DNA of 64,000 nucleotides from the NCBI RefSeq assembly GCF_051549785.1, contig NZ_CP189974.1, positions 1,550,001-1,614,000 of the forward strand, read 5' to 3'. Under the pieces are notes generated by a model. It worked only from the letters and a program-made list of their open reading frames with translations, ran no database searches and had not been told where the DNA came from. Below are positions 1 through 7,824 of this stretch, piece by piece; the first letter of the stretch is position 1; the number at the start of each line of letters is the position of its first letter. The position numbers and the translations under genes were made by a program. The DNA comes from Caldatribacterium sp051549785 (lineage in GTDB: Bacteria > Atribacterota > Atribacteria > Atribacterales > Caldatribacteriaceae).

Positions 1-224
1 TTTTTGTACTCCTCCCCGTCGGGGACAGCAACAACGTCAATGGCATACCCTCGCTGCACGAAGAACCTCTGCACCCGCTCGGCGTGGAGCGCCTCCACCA
101 GGTCATTGGTGAGAATCACCCCCCGCCGGGAGGGGAAGGAAACCTCCTTCAACCAGTCATCCCGGGAGAAGAGGAATGGATCAATGAATACCCGGTACGA
201 TCTTCCCTCAGGTAAGGACACCAC
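1..224 (-). CDS. aroB: 3-dehydroquinate synthase, N-terminal part (cut by window edge)
   Basis: This is the start of AroB, which cyclises DAHP to 3-dehydroquinate, the second step of the shikimate pathway. Only about 74 residues lie in the window. Reading from tandem GTG codons at 224/221, the protein shows the family N-terminus: a short strand (YRVFIDP), then VILTNDLVEALH, then VVAVPDGEEYK, where the GEEYK segment belongs to the NAD-binding domain. The start overlaps the 3' end of aroK by about 17 bases, so the two are probably translationally coupled; both act in the same pathway. No strong ribosome site sits just before the GTGs, so the exact start is uncertain. Confidence 0.85.
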   Translation of the reverse strand, partial: MVSLPEGRSYRVFIDPFLFSRDDWLKEVSFPSRRGVILTNDLVEALHAERVQRFFVQRGYAIDVVAVPDGEEYK

Positions 225-729
225 AATCTCGCGCACGGCGAATAATCTCCTCGGCGACTTCTTCTTCAGTGAGAAAGTCCGCATCAATTATAACATGGGC
301 GCTCTCATAGTAGGGAATCCTTGCCCAATAAAGCGCCTCGAGTTCTTCAGGGGTTCTGTACTTCTTGAGAAGCGGGCGGTTGGTGCTACGTCGGATACGC
401 TCGAAGAGAAGAGGAAAGGAAACCCGAAGGAACACAGTGAAGAAGTGCTCCTTAAGGATTTCCCTGTTCTTTTCCTTCACAGGAAGACCTCCGCCAGTGG
501 CAAGAACCAGGTGATGCCTTGTGGCCAGTTCTGCAAGAATCTCTGTTTCGAGCGTCCGGAAGTACTCTTCCCCATAACGGGAAAAGATTTCAGGAATAGA
601 AAGACCCACTCTTTTTTCAACGATGGCGTCAGTATCGTGGAACTCCCAGCCAATTCTTCGGGCTACTTTCCTGCCAACACTGGTTTTGCCACAGCCCATA
701 AAGCCGAGGAGAGCAATATTGCAACGCAC
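208..729 (-). CDS. aroK: Shikimate kinase
   Basis: It phosphorylates shikimate to shikimate 3-phosphate using ATP, in the cytoplasm. The 173-residue length is normal for the family. A Walker A loop GFMGCGKT is at residues 9-16, the DTD shikimate/Mg site at 32-34, the YGEEYFRTLE segment at about 52-61, the GGG shikimate-binding turn near 78, and the NRPLL lid motif near 117. The start is GTG at 729 with a GGAG nine bases upstream. It lies 15 bases after the lipoprotein gene and overlaps aroB, so it forms the biosynthetic tail of the pilus operon. Such linkage of aroK/aroB to pilMNOPQ is familiar from proteobacterial genomes. Confidence 0.95.
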   Translation of the reverse strand: MRCNIALLGFMGCGKTSVGRKVARRIGWEFHDTDAIVEKRVGLSIPEIFSRYGEEYFRTLETEILAELATRHHLVLATGGGLPVKEKNREILKEHFFTVFLRVSFPLLFERIRRSTNRPLLKKYRTPEELEALYWARIPYYESAHVIIDADFLTEEEVAEEIIRRARDCGVLT

Positions 730-744
730 AGTCTGTATCTCCGG

Positions 745-1596
745 TTACGAGCCTCCCGGTGTTCGGGGCGATGGAGAGGGAATCTGACAGATCTCACCGG
801 CCTTCTGAGTCTTCGTCGCTATTGATATCCCTCCGTTGACGTCGTAAACTGCAGCGACAGCAGTGACAGTATCGCTGAGGCTTACCCCCACGCTTTCAGA
901 GACGAAAGGTGGAGTTGTGTCCACTCCTGCGGACTGGCCGTTGATGGAGAACTCTACTTTTTTGATGACCGTGGCATCGTCTACCTTCAGGGCACAGCCA
1001 ACTTGGACTGAGGATTCGGTGTCGCAGGATGGGCAACCACCGCCCACTGTGCAGAAGAACTCCAAGTCCACGCTGGGCAAACCTTCAAGCATGCTGAACC
1101 CAAAATCGCCACCTCGATAGCTCACCGCATGAGTTGCGTAGTCCGTACCAGAGAAAGTCACGTTCACTATCACCACAGGGATACGGTTGGATCGTATGTA
1201 CGCTTCCACATCCGATGGCAGGAGGTCAGCTTCCCAGGTTACTGAAGCATTTTCCATACCGGCAACAGAAGCCATAGGCGTTTGGGGAGGAATAATATCA
1301 ATGCTCGTTCCTATAGTTCGTGTCAGTGCAGCGAGCACGGTTCCGTCAGCTTTCCTGTACTCAAGACGACACTGAGTGATTTTCACTCCAACTCTGTTAA
1401 GAGGGGTAAAAGTGAATTGAGTTAATCCCCAGTTTTTCGATTCAGCCGAGGCAATAGAAAGAGAAGGCACGAGAACCTCTCCAGTAATGCTCACCTTGGC
1501 TTTGGGGAACATAGGGTTATCCGAAAACCAGCCGCAACTTGAAAGGAAGAAAAGCACGCTCAAAAAGGCGTAGAACACCAGGGTTTTTCCCCTCAT
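745..1596 (-). CDS. Predicted lipoprotein with C-terminal Ig-like segment
   Basis: I do not recognise the family. The 283-residue protein begins with a lipoprotein signal: charged MRGK, a hydrophobic stretch to about residue 20, and lipobox LSSC with the acylated Cys at 21. The middle carries beta-strand-rich sequence, and a short Cys cluster (CPSC near 190) is followed by a segment reading VEFSINGQSAGVDTTPPF, then SDTVTAVAAVYD, which is typical of bacterial Ig-like adhesin repeats. It follows pilQ by 24 bases in the pilus operon, so it may be a secretin-associated pilotin or a surface protein of the pilus system. That role is inferred from position only. Confidence 0.7.
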   Translation of the reverse strand: MRGKTLVFYAFLSVLFFLSSCGWFSDNPMFPKAKVSITGEVLVPSLSIASAESKNWGLTQFTFTPLNRVGVKITQCRLEYRKADGTVLAALTRTIGTSIDIIPPQTPMASVAGMENASVTWEADLLPSDVEAYIRSNRIPVVIVNVTFSGTDYATHAVSYRGGDFGFSMLEGLPSVDLEFFCTVGGGCPSCDTESSVQVGCALKVDDATVIKKVEFSINGQSAGVDTTPPFVSESVGVSLSDTVTAVAAVYDVNGGISIATKTQKAGEICQIPSPSPRTPGGS

Positions 1597-1620
1597 TTCC
1601 CTCCTCCTGAGATCAACCTC

Positions 1621-3321
1621 TCAGTACTCAATGACATGGGGGGTAAGGAACACAATGAGTTCCGTCTCCTTATGGGTTCTGCTCCGGAGTACAAAGAGAT
1701 TCCCGATGAGAGGAAGCTCGCTCAAAATGGGAATTCGGGTAATCCTCTCAATATCTTCGCTTCGAATGAGACCTCCAATAACAAGAGTTTCCCCAGGGCG
1801 CAGGCGAGCTGTGGTGTCGGCGTTTTTCACGCTCTTTTGGGGATCTCTAAAGGTTAAGCCGGCAAGGACGTACTCCCGCTCGGTGTAGGTGCTGACCTCA
1901 GGTTTCGCGTGGACCACCACTGTTCCTTCCTGGGTGAGGACCGGAGTGACTTCGAGCGTAATACCCACCTCAAGAAACCGGAGTTCTCCGGGAATGAGAC
2001 GACCTTCTTCATCCGTCTCGAGGTTCCGATAAGGTATGGAGTCGCCCACGTGGATTGTTGCCGTTTTTCCACTCAATGTCAGAATCCTGGGGTTCCCGAC
2101 TAATCTTGCGAGATTTTTCTTCTCCAGAGCCTTGATGGTCATTTCCACCAGGTCCTGGCGCTCCATGGTCCCTCCAAGGCTGAGTTCTCCAAACGTGATT
2201 TCCCCCTCCTTGCCGCCAACAGCCCACGTGACTCCAAGGTCTTTGATTTTTTCCCGGTTAATCTCCACGAGTTTTGCGTCAATCATAATCTGCGGTAGTT
2301 TCCGGTCAAGGTTTGCAAGGAGCTGCTGCACGGCCTCCAGTTCTTCCTTTGTTCCCCGGACGACAAAGGCTTTCTGGGTAAAGTCGTAGTTGATTCGCTC
2401 TTCCTCGGGGATAACGATTGTCAGAAGTTCTCGGATTCTATCAAGCTGTTCTTTGTTCTCATAGATATTATTAGAGAGGTAGAACGTCCTTGTTTCCAGC
2501 GCCACGTCAGTCTTTTCAAGGATATCCTGAACCTTGCGGAACTCCTCTTCCCTCCCCTGCACAACCAGAGCTCGGCCTGTGGTATCGACAGCGATGCGTT
2601 CAGGGGGGATGACCAGACTTACGATTTCCTTGGCTTTTTCGGGATTCATGCTCTTTAAGGGGAATCTCCGCACCTCAAGGAGCCCGAAGTTCTCCTCGAG
2701 CTTCCGCTTCTCTGCAATGATGATATTCTCCCCAAGGCGCACCTGCCCGAGGCCTTTCATGGTGAGGATGTACCCCAGGGCCTGGTCGAAGGTCAGATCC
2801 TCAAAAGACAGGGTGACGGTTCCCTGAACGGATTCATCCACCACGATATTTACGCCCCTGGCCTTGGCCAGAGCAAGGAGCACATCCTTGATGTCCGCGT
2901 CACGGAAGTCGAAGGAAAACCGCTCTTCTCCCACCACGGGGGCAAAGGGCCCTTGAATGAGCACGCTGACCAGGCGTCGATTGGCTTCGTCATAGACCTT
3001 GTAGGATACCGGACTCTTGAGCTCAATCCAGATGCGAAGACCATTCTCAGTTTCCCGAAAAATGACGCTTTTCACCGGTCCAACGTTCATTGGGCGTTCC
3101 GCGTAAGGAAGCCCCCGTCTCGCCCCCTGAATGTCAAGAGCGATATGATAGGGATCGGGAGAGACATCTTCCCAGTTACACGGAGCATTGAACTTGAAGG
3201 TGAGCTTGATTTCGACGCTGCTGGCCCGAAAGAAGAAATCCTTGAGTTCCAGAGCAAATGCCGAGGTAAGTCCCACACTCCACAGAAGAACCGCCCAGAA
3301 TGCTACTTTTCGAGCGGAAAT
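1621..3321 (-). CDS. pilQ: Type IV pilus secretin PilQ (apparent ATT start)
   Basis: PilQ forms the outer-membrane ring through which the type IV pilus passes. Order in the protein: signal peptide, AMIN-type domain (about residues 25-110), STN/N0 domain with FDFRDADIKDVLLALAK, two secretin N repeats, and the secretin core over the last 220 residues with RLRPGETLVIGGLI and a closing TELIVFLTPHVIEY. The first conventional start (GTG at 3276) would leave MGLTSAFALE and destroy the signal. The same frame extends upstream to ATT at 3321, eight bases after GGGGAGGG, and encodes a textbook signal peptide (SARKVAFWAVLLWSVGL, then TSAFA). No ATG, GTG or TTG lies between that ATT and the preceding in-frame stop. 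It overlaps pilP by 19 bases. Confidence 0.88.
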   Translation of the reverse strand: MSARKVAFWAVLLWSVGLTSAFALELKDFFFRASSVEIKLTFKFNAPCNWEDVSPDPYHIALDIQGARRGLPYAERPMNVGPVKSVIFRETENGLRIWIELKSPVSYKVYDEANRRLVSVLIQGPFAPVVGEERFSFDFRDADIKDVLLALAKARGVNIVVDESVQGTVTLSFEDLTFDQALGYILTMKGLGQVRLGENIIIAEKRKLEENFGLLEVRRFPLKSMNPEKAKEIVSLVIPPERIAVDTTGRALVVQGREEEFRKVQDILEKTDVALETRTFYLSNNIYENKEQLDRIRELLTIVIPEEERINYDFTQKAFVVRGTKEELEAVQQLLANLDRKLPQIMIDAKLVEINREKIKDLGVTWAVGGKEGEITFGELSLGGTMERQDLVEMTIKALEKKNLARLVGNPRILTLSGKTATIHVGDSIPYRNLETDEEGRLIPGELRFLEVGITLEVTPVLTQEGTVVVHAKPEVSTYTEREYVLAGLTFRDPQKSVKNADTTARLRPGETLVIGGLIRSEDIERITRIPILSELPLIGNLFVLRSRTHKETELIVFLTPHVIEY

Positions 3322-3824
3322 GTGAACTCCCTCCCCTGATACGCAAGCACAACCTGCCCTTTGTCTACTTTAACCAACCGGAGCTCTCCTGACAAGGGCT
3401 TTTCAGGGGTAAGGAAGAAAATTTCCCCATTCACCTCCACCACAACCACCTGTTTCGTGGGCGAGAGCACTACACCCTTTAGAGTGATTGACGGTGGTGT
3501 CTCTTCCGGAATGATCTGGTGTTCCTCGCTTTCCTCAAACACAGGAGCGGTCTCCCCCGGCCCTTCGGGGGCTGGGGAACAGGCAAAGGAAAAGACGTCC
3601 CGCAAGCTGAGGATTTCCTCCTCGCTCAAAGGCGCAAGAAAGACCTCCTGTTCTTTTGGGGTTTCTCCGGATTTTGGCATAGGGAAGACGGGCTGGTTCC
3701 CGCTACCCTCCTGGGCAAGGGAGATGGGAGCATTCAGCTTCTCGATGACACGGAGACTCAAAACGCCAAGGGTTGCCAGGACTACGGCAAGGATGGCAAC
3801 GAGGACCGTTTCTCGCTCTTTCAT
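3303..3824 (-). CDS. pilP: Pilus assembly protein, PilP/GspC-like
   Basis: This is a 173-residue inner-membrane protein with one N-terminal transmembrane segment (about residues 6-26), a low-complexity Pro/Glu-rich linker (about 38-105), and a C-terminal small beta domain beginning ITLKGVVLSPTKQVVVVEVNG. That layout matches PilP and the HR domain of GspC, which connect the inner-membrane PilM-N-O complex to the secretin periplasmic domains. Sequence likeness is weak, and the call rests on layout plus its place between pilO and pilQ. Unlike classical PilP it has no lipobox and is anchored by a helix, more like GspC. Confidence 0.75.
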   Translation of the reverse strand: MKERETVLVAILAVVLATLGVLSLRVIEKLNAPISLAQEGSGNQPVFPMPKSGETPKEQEVFLAPLSEEEILSLRDVFSFACSPAPEGPGETAPVFEESEEHQIIPEETPPSITLKGVVLSPTKQVVVVEVNGEIFFLTPEKPLSGELRLVKVDKGQVVLAYQGREFTFPLEK

Positions 3825-4351
3825 GGCTTTCCTCCCCCAAGAAGGTATGTGGAGAGGAGAAAATCTGCCCTGAAGGCCTCCTGGTCCTTCCCAAAGGAGA
3901 ACCCCTGAACCTGAATAAGCCGGGGGGACTGGCGGAGGTAATTCAGAAAGAAGAGGAAACTCTGAAAAGAAGTACGAACCGAACCAGAAAAGGGAAGTTC
4001 AGTGTACCCTTCCTGAGGTTTTGGGGGTTCTGGCTTTAAGGAGAGGAGCTCAAGGCGCGAGAGAAAGGCAGCATCCTCAATGGTGATAAGGAGGTCTGGG
4101 ATTTCTTTCTCTTCGGGGAGGCGGCGTGAGAGTGTCCGGGCAAGGGTCTCAAGCTCTTGGAGGCGTTCTTCGAGGCGCCGAAGTTCCGTAGCCTTTCTCT
4201 GAAGGATGGTAATCTCCTGAATAAGGCGCTTCTTCTCCCCTTCCAGGGTTGTGATTCGCTGCAGAAGGGGGAAAAGCACAAAGTAGAGGACTACAAAGAG
4301 GCAACCAGCCCAGACTACAAGGTATACTGCCCAATGTTCCCTATCTCTCAT
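3821..4351 (-). CDS. pilO: Type IV pilus inner-membrane protein PilO
   Basis: The 176-residue protein has one transmembrane helix (about residues 9-29), a long coiled coil with heptad leucines (about 32-85, for example LEGEKKRLIQEITILQRKA) and a C-terminal ferredoxin-like domain, as in PilO. PilO pairs with PilN to form the periplasmic alignment complex that couples the PilM ring to PilP and PilQ. It overlaps pilN and pilP by 4 bases at each end, so the genes are coupled. The order M-N-O-P-Q is the standard one. Confidence 0.85.
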   Translation of the reverse strand: MRDREHWAVYLVVWAGCLFVVLYFVLFPLLQRITTLEGEKKRLIQEITILQRKATELRRLEERLQELETLARTLSRRLPEEKEIPDLLITIEDAAFLSRLELLSLKPEPPKPQEGYTELPFSGSVRTSFQSFLFFLNYLRQSPRLIQVQGFSFGKDQEAFRADFLLSTYLLGGGKP

Positions 4352-4902
4352 GGACTTTTCAGCTCCATCGTCAGCCTGAATTCGTAGAGGTTATCCTGCC
4401 CAAGGGTGAGGGACGTAAAATCCACCGAGGAAAAGAAATCCCTGTATCGCAGGAGGCTTCCGATAAGGCTGGCAATACTGGCCACGGTGGTTGCCTGTCC
4501 CTGACACTCTACCCTTTCTGGAGAGCAATGAAGCTCAGAGAGCACAAGATCCTGGGGCATGTGTTCTCCGAGGATAGCGAAAAAGCGAAGCCAGTCTTTC
4601 TCCCGAGCAATCAGCGACTTGAGAAGACGTACCCTCTGTTCAATCTTCGCCACCTCATCCTGGACTTTCTTTAGCCTCTCCACCTCCTCCCGCAGGCGGA
4701 GGGCCCGAAGCTCAAGGGTATCGATCTCCTGCTTTAGGGATTGCGCCCTGAGGCTCAATATCCCGTAGGAGAAAAGGTAGAGAGCTGAAAAGCCAAGAAG
4801 CACAACCACAAAAAAGAGGCGGGCCCAGTTTGGCGTTCGTCGGGCAATGTACTTCCGCGGCAGAAGGTTCAGGGTAACCCGGTATGGCACCTTCACTTCC
4901 AT
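4348..4902 (-). CDS. pilN: Type IV pilus inner-membrane protein PilN
   Basis: The protein has a short cytoplasmic N-terminus containing the PilN signature NLLPRKYIARR (residues 12-22; the INLLP-type peptide that docks in PilM), one transmembrane helix (about 30-50), a coiled coil (about 52-95) and a periplasmic alpha/beta domain. Length is 184 residues, normal for PilN. It forms a heterodimer with PilO and transmits the state of PilM across the inner membrane. The start at 4902 overlaps the end of pilM by 10 bases. Confidence 0.88.
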   Translation of the reverse strand: MEVKVPYRVTLNLLPRKYIARRTPNWARLFFVVVLLGFSALYLFSYGILSLRAQSLKQEIDTLELRALRLREEVERLKKVQDEVAKIEQRVRLLKSLIAREKDWLRFFAILGEHMPQDLVLSELHCSPERVECQGQATTVASIASLIGSLLRYRDFFSSVDFTSLTLGQDNLYEFRLTMELKSP

Positions 4903-5846
4903 AGCGACGCTCCTAAAGCAGCAAGAAATCGCTCAGAAGCGATGGAATCCTTTCCCAGGGTGAGTGGCCGCGGCGTCTGGAAGTCAAGAGAGAGCCCCTG
5001 GACAATGTGTCTCCGGAGGGGACGACACAGGGCTCCTCCTCCCAAAAGGAAGACCTGCTCCAGAACCCGGGCACCAAACTCTGCCTGGAAAAAGGCGAAA
5101 GAACGCTTGAGTTCGGAAACGAGATCCGGAGAAGTCAGGGATATAGCCTCTTCCAGCTGGTATGGAATTCCTGCAGTGCCCTCTCCTCTCCGGAGAACTT
5201 CAAAAGCCTCAACAGGCGAAAGGTGGAACTCCTCTGAAAGGGCGTCCCACAATCTCTTCATACCCCAGCCGAAGCTTCGGGAAAGGAGAACGTGGTGATT
5301 GGCAAAGCAGATGAGAGTAGTTTTCTCGAAACCAATGTCCACCAGGGTGAAAGCTTGTTCGAAGAACTCCGGATGGAGACCCAGAAACCCCTTCACAAGG
5401 CTTGTGACGTGGGGCTCCACAGCCTCCACCCGCACTCCTGCCCTGGAGAAGACATCGACGTACCTTTCCACCTCCTGGAGGGGAACAGCGGCAAAAAGGA
5501 CCTCCATCTTTCCGCCGTTTTTTCCGACGATGCTCCAGCTGACCTGGAAGTTTTCCTCATCAGGTATGAGGGAACGGGCCTCCCACTGGAGGGTATTCTC
5601 GAGTTCTTCCTGAGACATCTCGGGGAGACTCACCCGCTGGAAGACCATCCGGGGGTGGGAGAAGGAGAGGGTAACTTCCCTGGGGAGACGGTTGCGCTGA
5701 AAGAAGAGTCGGATACCTTCACTTGTCAGAGGAGCCTTCTCCGAAAGAAGCACAAACTCCCCTACTCTCCGGAGAGCAAAATCCTCACCTTGCGCCTCAC
5801 TCAGGCAAAACTTCAAAGCGTACGATCCCGTGTCAATGCCAAGCAT
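4893..5846 (-). CDS. pilM: Type IV pilus assembly ATPase-fold protein PilM
   Basis: PilM is an actin/FtsA-fold cytoplasmic protein that polymerises under the pilus machine and binds the N-terminal tail of PilN. The nucleotide-binding signatures are visible: LGIDTGSYALKF at residues 2-13 (phosphate 1), LVDIGFEKTTLICF mid-protein (phosphate 2) and VFLLGGGALC near the C-terminus (adenosine loop). At 317 residues it is slightly shorter than the usual 350. It is the first of five consecutive pilus-core genes and starts five bases after the pilin-like gene upstream. Confidence 0.9.
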   Translation of the reverse strand: MLGIDTGSYALKFCLSEAQGEDFALRRVGEFVLLSEKAPLTSEGIRLFFQRNRLPREVTLSFSHPRMVFQRVSLPEMSQEELENTLQWEARSLIPDEENFQVSWSIVGKNGGKMEVLFAAVPLQEVERYVDVFSRAGVRVEAVEPHVTSLVKGFLGLHPEFFEQAFTLVDIGFEKTTLICFANHHVLLSRSFGWGMKRLWDALSEEFHLSPVEAFEVLRRGEGTAGIPYQLEEAISLTSPDLVSELKRSFAFFQAEFGARVLEQVFLLGGGALCRPLRRHIVQGLSLDFQTPRPLTLGKDSIASERFLAALGASLWK

Positions 5847-5850
5847 GGCC

Positions 5851-6276
5851 CTACTGGGAGAAGGGACGAACGAAATTATTCTCTACGTATACCACGGAGA
5901 GCTTCTTTCCCTCCCATCGAATGCCTGCGCGCAGCACGACCTCCCTATCCTTTGTGAGAGTAATTGTATCACTTGTGATGGTGAATGCATAGGAAGGAGC
6001 AAAGGATGAAGGAAGGTTTGTGGCGACAAATCCTTCCCCTTTGTCTTCAAGTAGCGTTACGGCTTCGATGAGAACTCCCTCTCTTGTGTACTCCTCCTGA
6101 TATTCCCGGAGGTATGCGTTGATGGTGCGAATATGGAAGGCGATCTCCTGCGAAAGAAGGATGACCACCATGGCGGCTGCGGCGAGCATGATGCACACGG
6201 CAAGCTCGATGCTTCCCTTTTCTTTACCTTTTGAAGTACCCCGGAAGGACCTGGAGAGTGTAGACCTCATTCCCAA
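5851..6276 (-). CDS. Pilin-like minor component (PilX/GspK type position)
   Basis: The 141-residue protein has a basic leader ending KGKEKG, then SIELAVCIMLAAAAMVVILL, a hydrophobic helix like that of prepilin peptidase substrates. If Gly is the cleavage site, the conserved Glu falls at +3 rather than +5, so processing is uncertain. The rest is a small alpha/beta pilin-sized body. From ATG 6276 it overlaps the upstream pilin gene by 53 bases; ATG 6270 is an alternative. It is the last of four pilin-like genes and probably part of the minor pilin tip complex. I cannot assign it to a named family. Confidence 0.65.
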   Translation of the reverse strand: MGMRSTLSRSFRGTSKGKEKGSIELAVCIMLAAAAMVVILLSQEIAFHIRTINAYLREYQEEYTREGVLIEAVTLLEDKGEGFVATNLPSSFAPSYAFTITSDTITLTKDREVVLRAGIRWEGKKLSVVYVENNFVRPFSQ

Positions 6277-6682
6277 AGGAAATCCTGGCGGTCAGGGAGT
6301 GCTGAAGAAGGGAAAACGCCACACCGGTGCATCCCTCGGCGATTGGGTTTGCGGTTCCTTTGTGTGCCAGAAGAAGAGAGCTGCGAAATGCATATACAGA
6401 AAGCGTGGAATTCCTCAGGCGGACGGTGAGCCTTTTCCCACCTTCTGAAACCACAGCGTTATCCCCGTATCGGGCAAGGTGAAAAACCGTGTAGAGTGCT
6501 GAGAGCGCCTGCTCCTTCTCCTCGATCTGCTCGAGGGTCAAGGAGAAGAGACGGACGCATTGGGCGAAAACCCCAAGAGCGCTGCAGATGATGACGATTC
6601 CTATGGTGATGCTGAGAAGCGCCTCAAGGAGCAGGAATCCCCCGTTTCTTAAGCGTCCGAAGAGCAAGAATCTCCCCTCCAT
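6224..6682 (-). CDS. Minor pilin / prepilin-type protein
   Basis: A class III prepilin signal is clear: a basic leader (MEGRFLLFGRLRNGG) followed by FLLLEALLSITIGIVIICSA, giving Gly at -1, Phe at +1 and Glu at +5 relative to the predicted cleavage. The 152-residue length suits a minor pilin such as PilW. It would be cut and N-methylated by a prepilin peptidase not in this window and assembled at the pilus tip. It overlaps the neighbours at both ends (59 and 53 bases), showing tight coupling of the four pilin genes. Confidence 0.8.
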   Translation of the reverse strand: MEGRFLLFGRLRNGGFLLLEALLSITIGIVIICSALGVFAQCVRLFSLTLEQIEEKEQALSALYTVFHLARYGDNAVVSEGGKRLTVRLRNSTLSVYAFRSSLLLAHKGTANPIAEGCTGVAFSLLQHSLTARISFGNEVYTLQVLPGYFKR

Positions 6683-6980
6683 CTTCCTTGGTGACCGTTA
6701 CCTCGCAGAGTACCGTTTTGGGTGAGAACTCCCTGATATCCCACTGGACAATGAGCCCACCGGTTTCCACCGGGGACGGGGGAGGATACCCCGTACTCTT
6801 TATGGACTCCATGGTGTTCACTGCAAGCACCAGGGCTTGAGTTTTGAGTTCTGCCGAAACTCTGAGCACGGAGAGGGTACGGACTTCAAGGAGAGCAACA
6901 CCCACAAGAAGCGAAAGCAGACTCAGAGAAACGGCAATGCCCACAAAGGTCGCACCAGAGTCATTGCGGCGGTGTGTCAC
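6624..6980 (-). CDS. Minor pilin-like protein (PilV position)
   Basis: This 118-residue protein starts MTHRRNDSG, then ATFVGIAVSLSLLSLLVGVA, a short basic leader and hydrophobic helix as in prepilins, but the conserved Glu at +5 is absent (Gly-Ile there). Minor pilins of the GspK type also lack that Glu, which lets them cap the pilus. The body (NTMESIKSTGYPPPSPVETGG) resembles PilV/GspI proteins. It overlaps the upstream GspH-like gene by 20 bases. Function is inferred from the leader and its position. Confidence 0.65.
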   Translation of the reverse strand: MTHRRNDSGATFVGIAVSLSLLSLLVGVALLEVRTLSVLRVSAELKTQALVLAVNTMESIKSTGYPPPSPVETGGLIVQWDIREFSPKTVLCEVTVTKEDGGEILALRTLKKRGIPAP

Positions 6981-7416
6981 TGAGTCGCACCCTTCCCGTG
7001 ACCGGAGCGATAATGACGTATTTCCGCTTTTTGGGCGTTCTCAAGATAACCGTTCCCCCACACAGAGGGGTTCCCGAGGGCGAGAAACGAAGCTCGTTAG
7101 AGGGGAAATTGGTTGCATACAGCGCGACGCCCTCCGGTACGGGATATATTCTGGTTTTTCCCTCTTTCCCCCGGAAGAGGAAACGGTTCCCCGCGACATC
7201 GAAGATGATCCTCGTTTGAGTTGCTGCTTCAAGGGCCTCAATTCGCGCAAGACGTATGACACTCGCTATCTGCTGAGCCGTTCCCAGAAGAACGGATTCT
7301 CCCTGAAAGCGGGAAAGAGAAGGAACTCCCAGTGCTAAAAGCAAGGTACAGAGAGAAAGGCCGATGATGACCTCAAGGACCGAAAAGCCAAAACAGTAAG
7401 TGCTTTTCCAGGGCAT
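6961..7416 (-). CDS. GspH/FimT-type pseudopilin
   Basis: The leader MPWKSTYCFG precedes FSVLEVIIGLSLCTLLLALG, with Gly at -1, Phe +1 and Glu +5, the standard prepilin peptidase site. The motif LGVPSLSRFQGES and the following helix with IRLARIEALEAA fit the GspH/FimT family (typically GSRAEAIRR at this place), so this is a minor pseudopilin of a type IV pilus. Length is 151 residues. It is the first pilin-like gene after the KaiC/HTH pair, 15 bases downstream of the HTH gene. Confidence 0.8.
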   Translation of the reverse strand: MPWKSTYCFGFSVLEVIIGLSLCTLLLALGVPSLSRFQGESVLLGTAQQIASVIRLARIEALEAATQTRIIFDVAGNRFLFRGKEGKTRIYPVPEGVALYATNFPSNELRFSPSGTPLCGGTVILRTPKKRKYVIIAPVTGRVRLSDTPPQ

Positions 7417-7431
7417 AAACAGCCGGAAAGC

Positions 7432-7824
7432 CTACCACCCTCGTGCCTCGATTTCTTCAAAGGCTCTCTTTGCTAGACCACCGGCGATATGGACACCCTT
7501 CGTCTCGACGTCTTCCTCTTCTTTTCTTCTCTCCTCGAGATACTGGAGCGCTTTCTCCGGATCTGCTCGCAGGATGTTCCGCGCAGTCTGCACGCTGATG
7601 CCGAGTTCTTCGGCAATCTCTTCTGCTGTTCGCCCGAAAACTCTATGGAGCACAAGAACCAGGGCTGCCTCAAGGAGCGAAGAAACCCAGGTCAGACGCT
7701 GGTACAGAACAATCTTCCTCGGTCCCCCAAGGAGGCGAAGGCTTCGTTCAAAAACCCGGTAGGCAAGCTCTTCCTCCACGATGCTCCGGAATTTGCCAAA
7801 ACCCTCAAGAGACACTTCTTTCAT
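7432..7824 (-). CDS. HTH protein paired with KaiC-like ATPase
   Basis: The 130-residue cytoplasmic protein has a helix-turn-helix at about residues 65-86 (GRTAEEIAEELGISVQTARN), preceded by a helical region rich in Leu and followed by a charged tail (EERRKEEEDVE). I recall a described small regulatory domain found beside thermophile KaiC-like genes (the near-KaiC family) and this fits it in position and type, though I cannot run the search. It overlaps the KaiC gene by 4 bases. Whether it binds DNA or only the ATPase is unknown. Confidence 0.6.
   Translation of the reverse strand: MKEVSLEGFGKFRSIVEEELAYRVFERSLRLLGGPRKIVLYQRLTWVSSLLEAALVLVLHRVFGRTAEEIAEELGISVQTARNILRADPEKALQYLEERRKEEEDVETKGVHIAGGLAKRAFEEIEARGW

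Noticed and set aside
4..825. 273-codon plus-strand frame at the left edge
   Set aside because: It lies opposite aroK and aroB, which have clear family motifs; it is a shadow.
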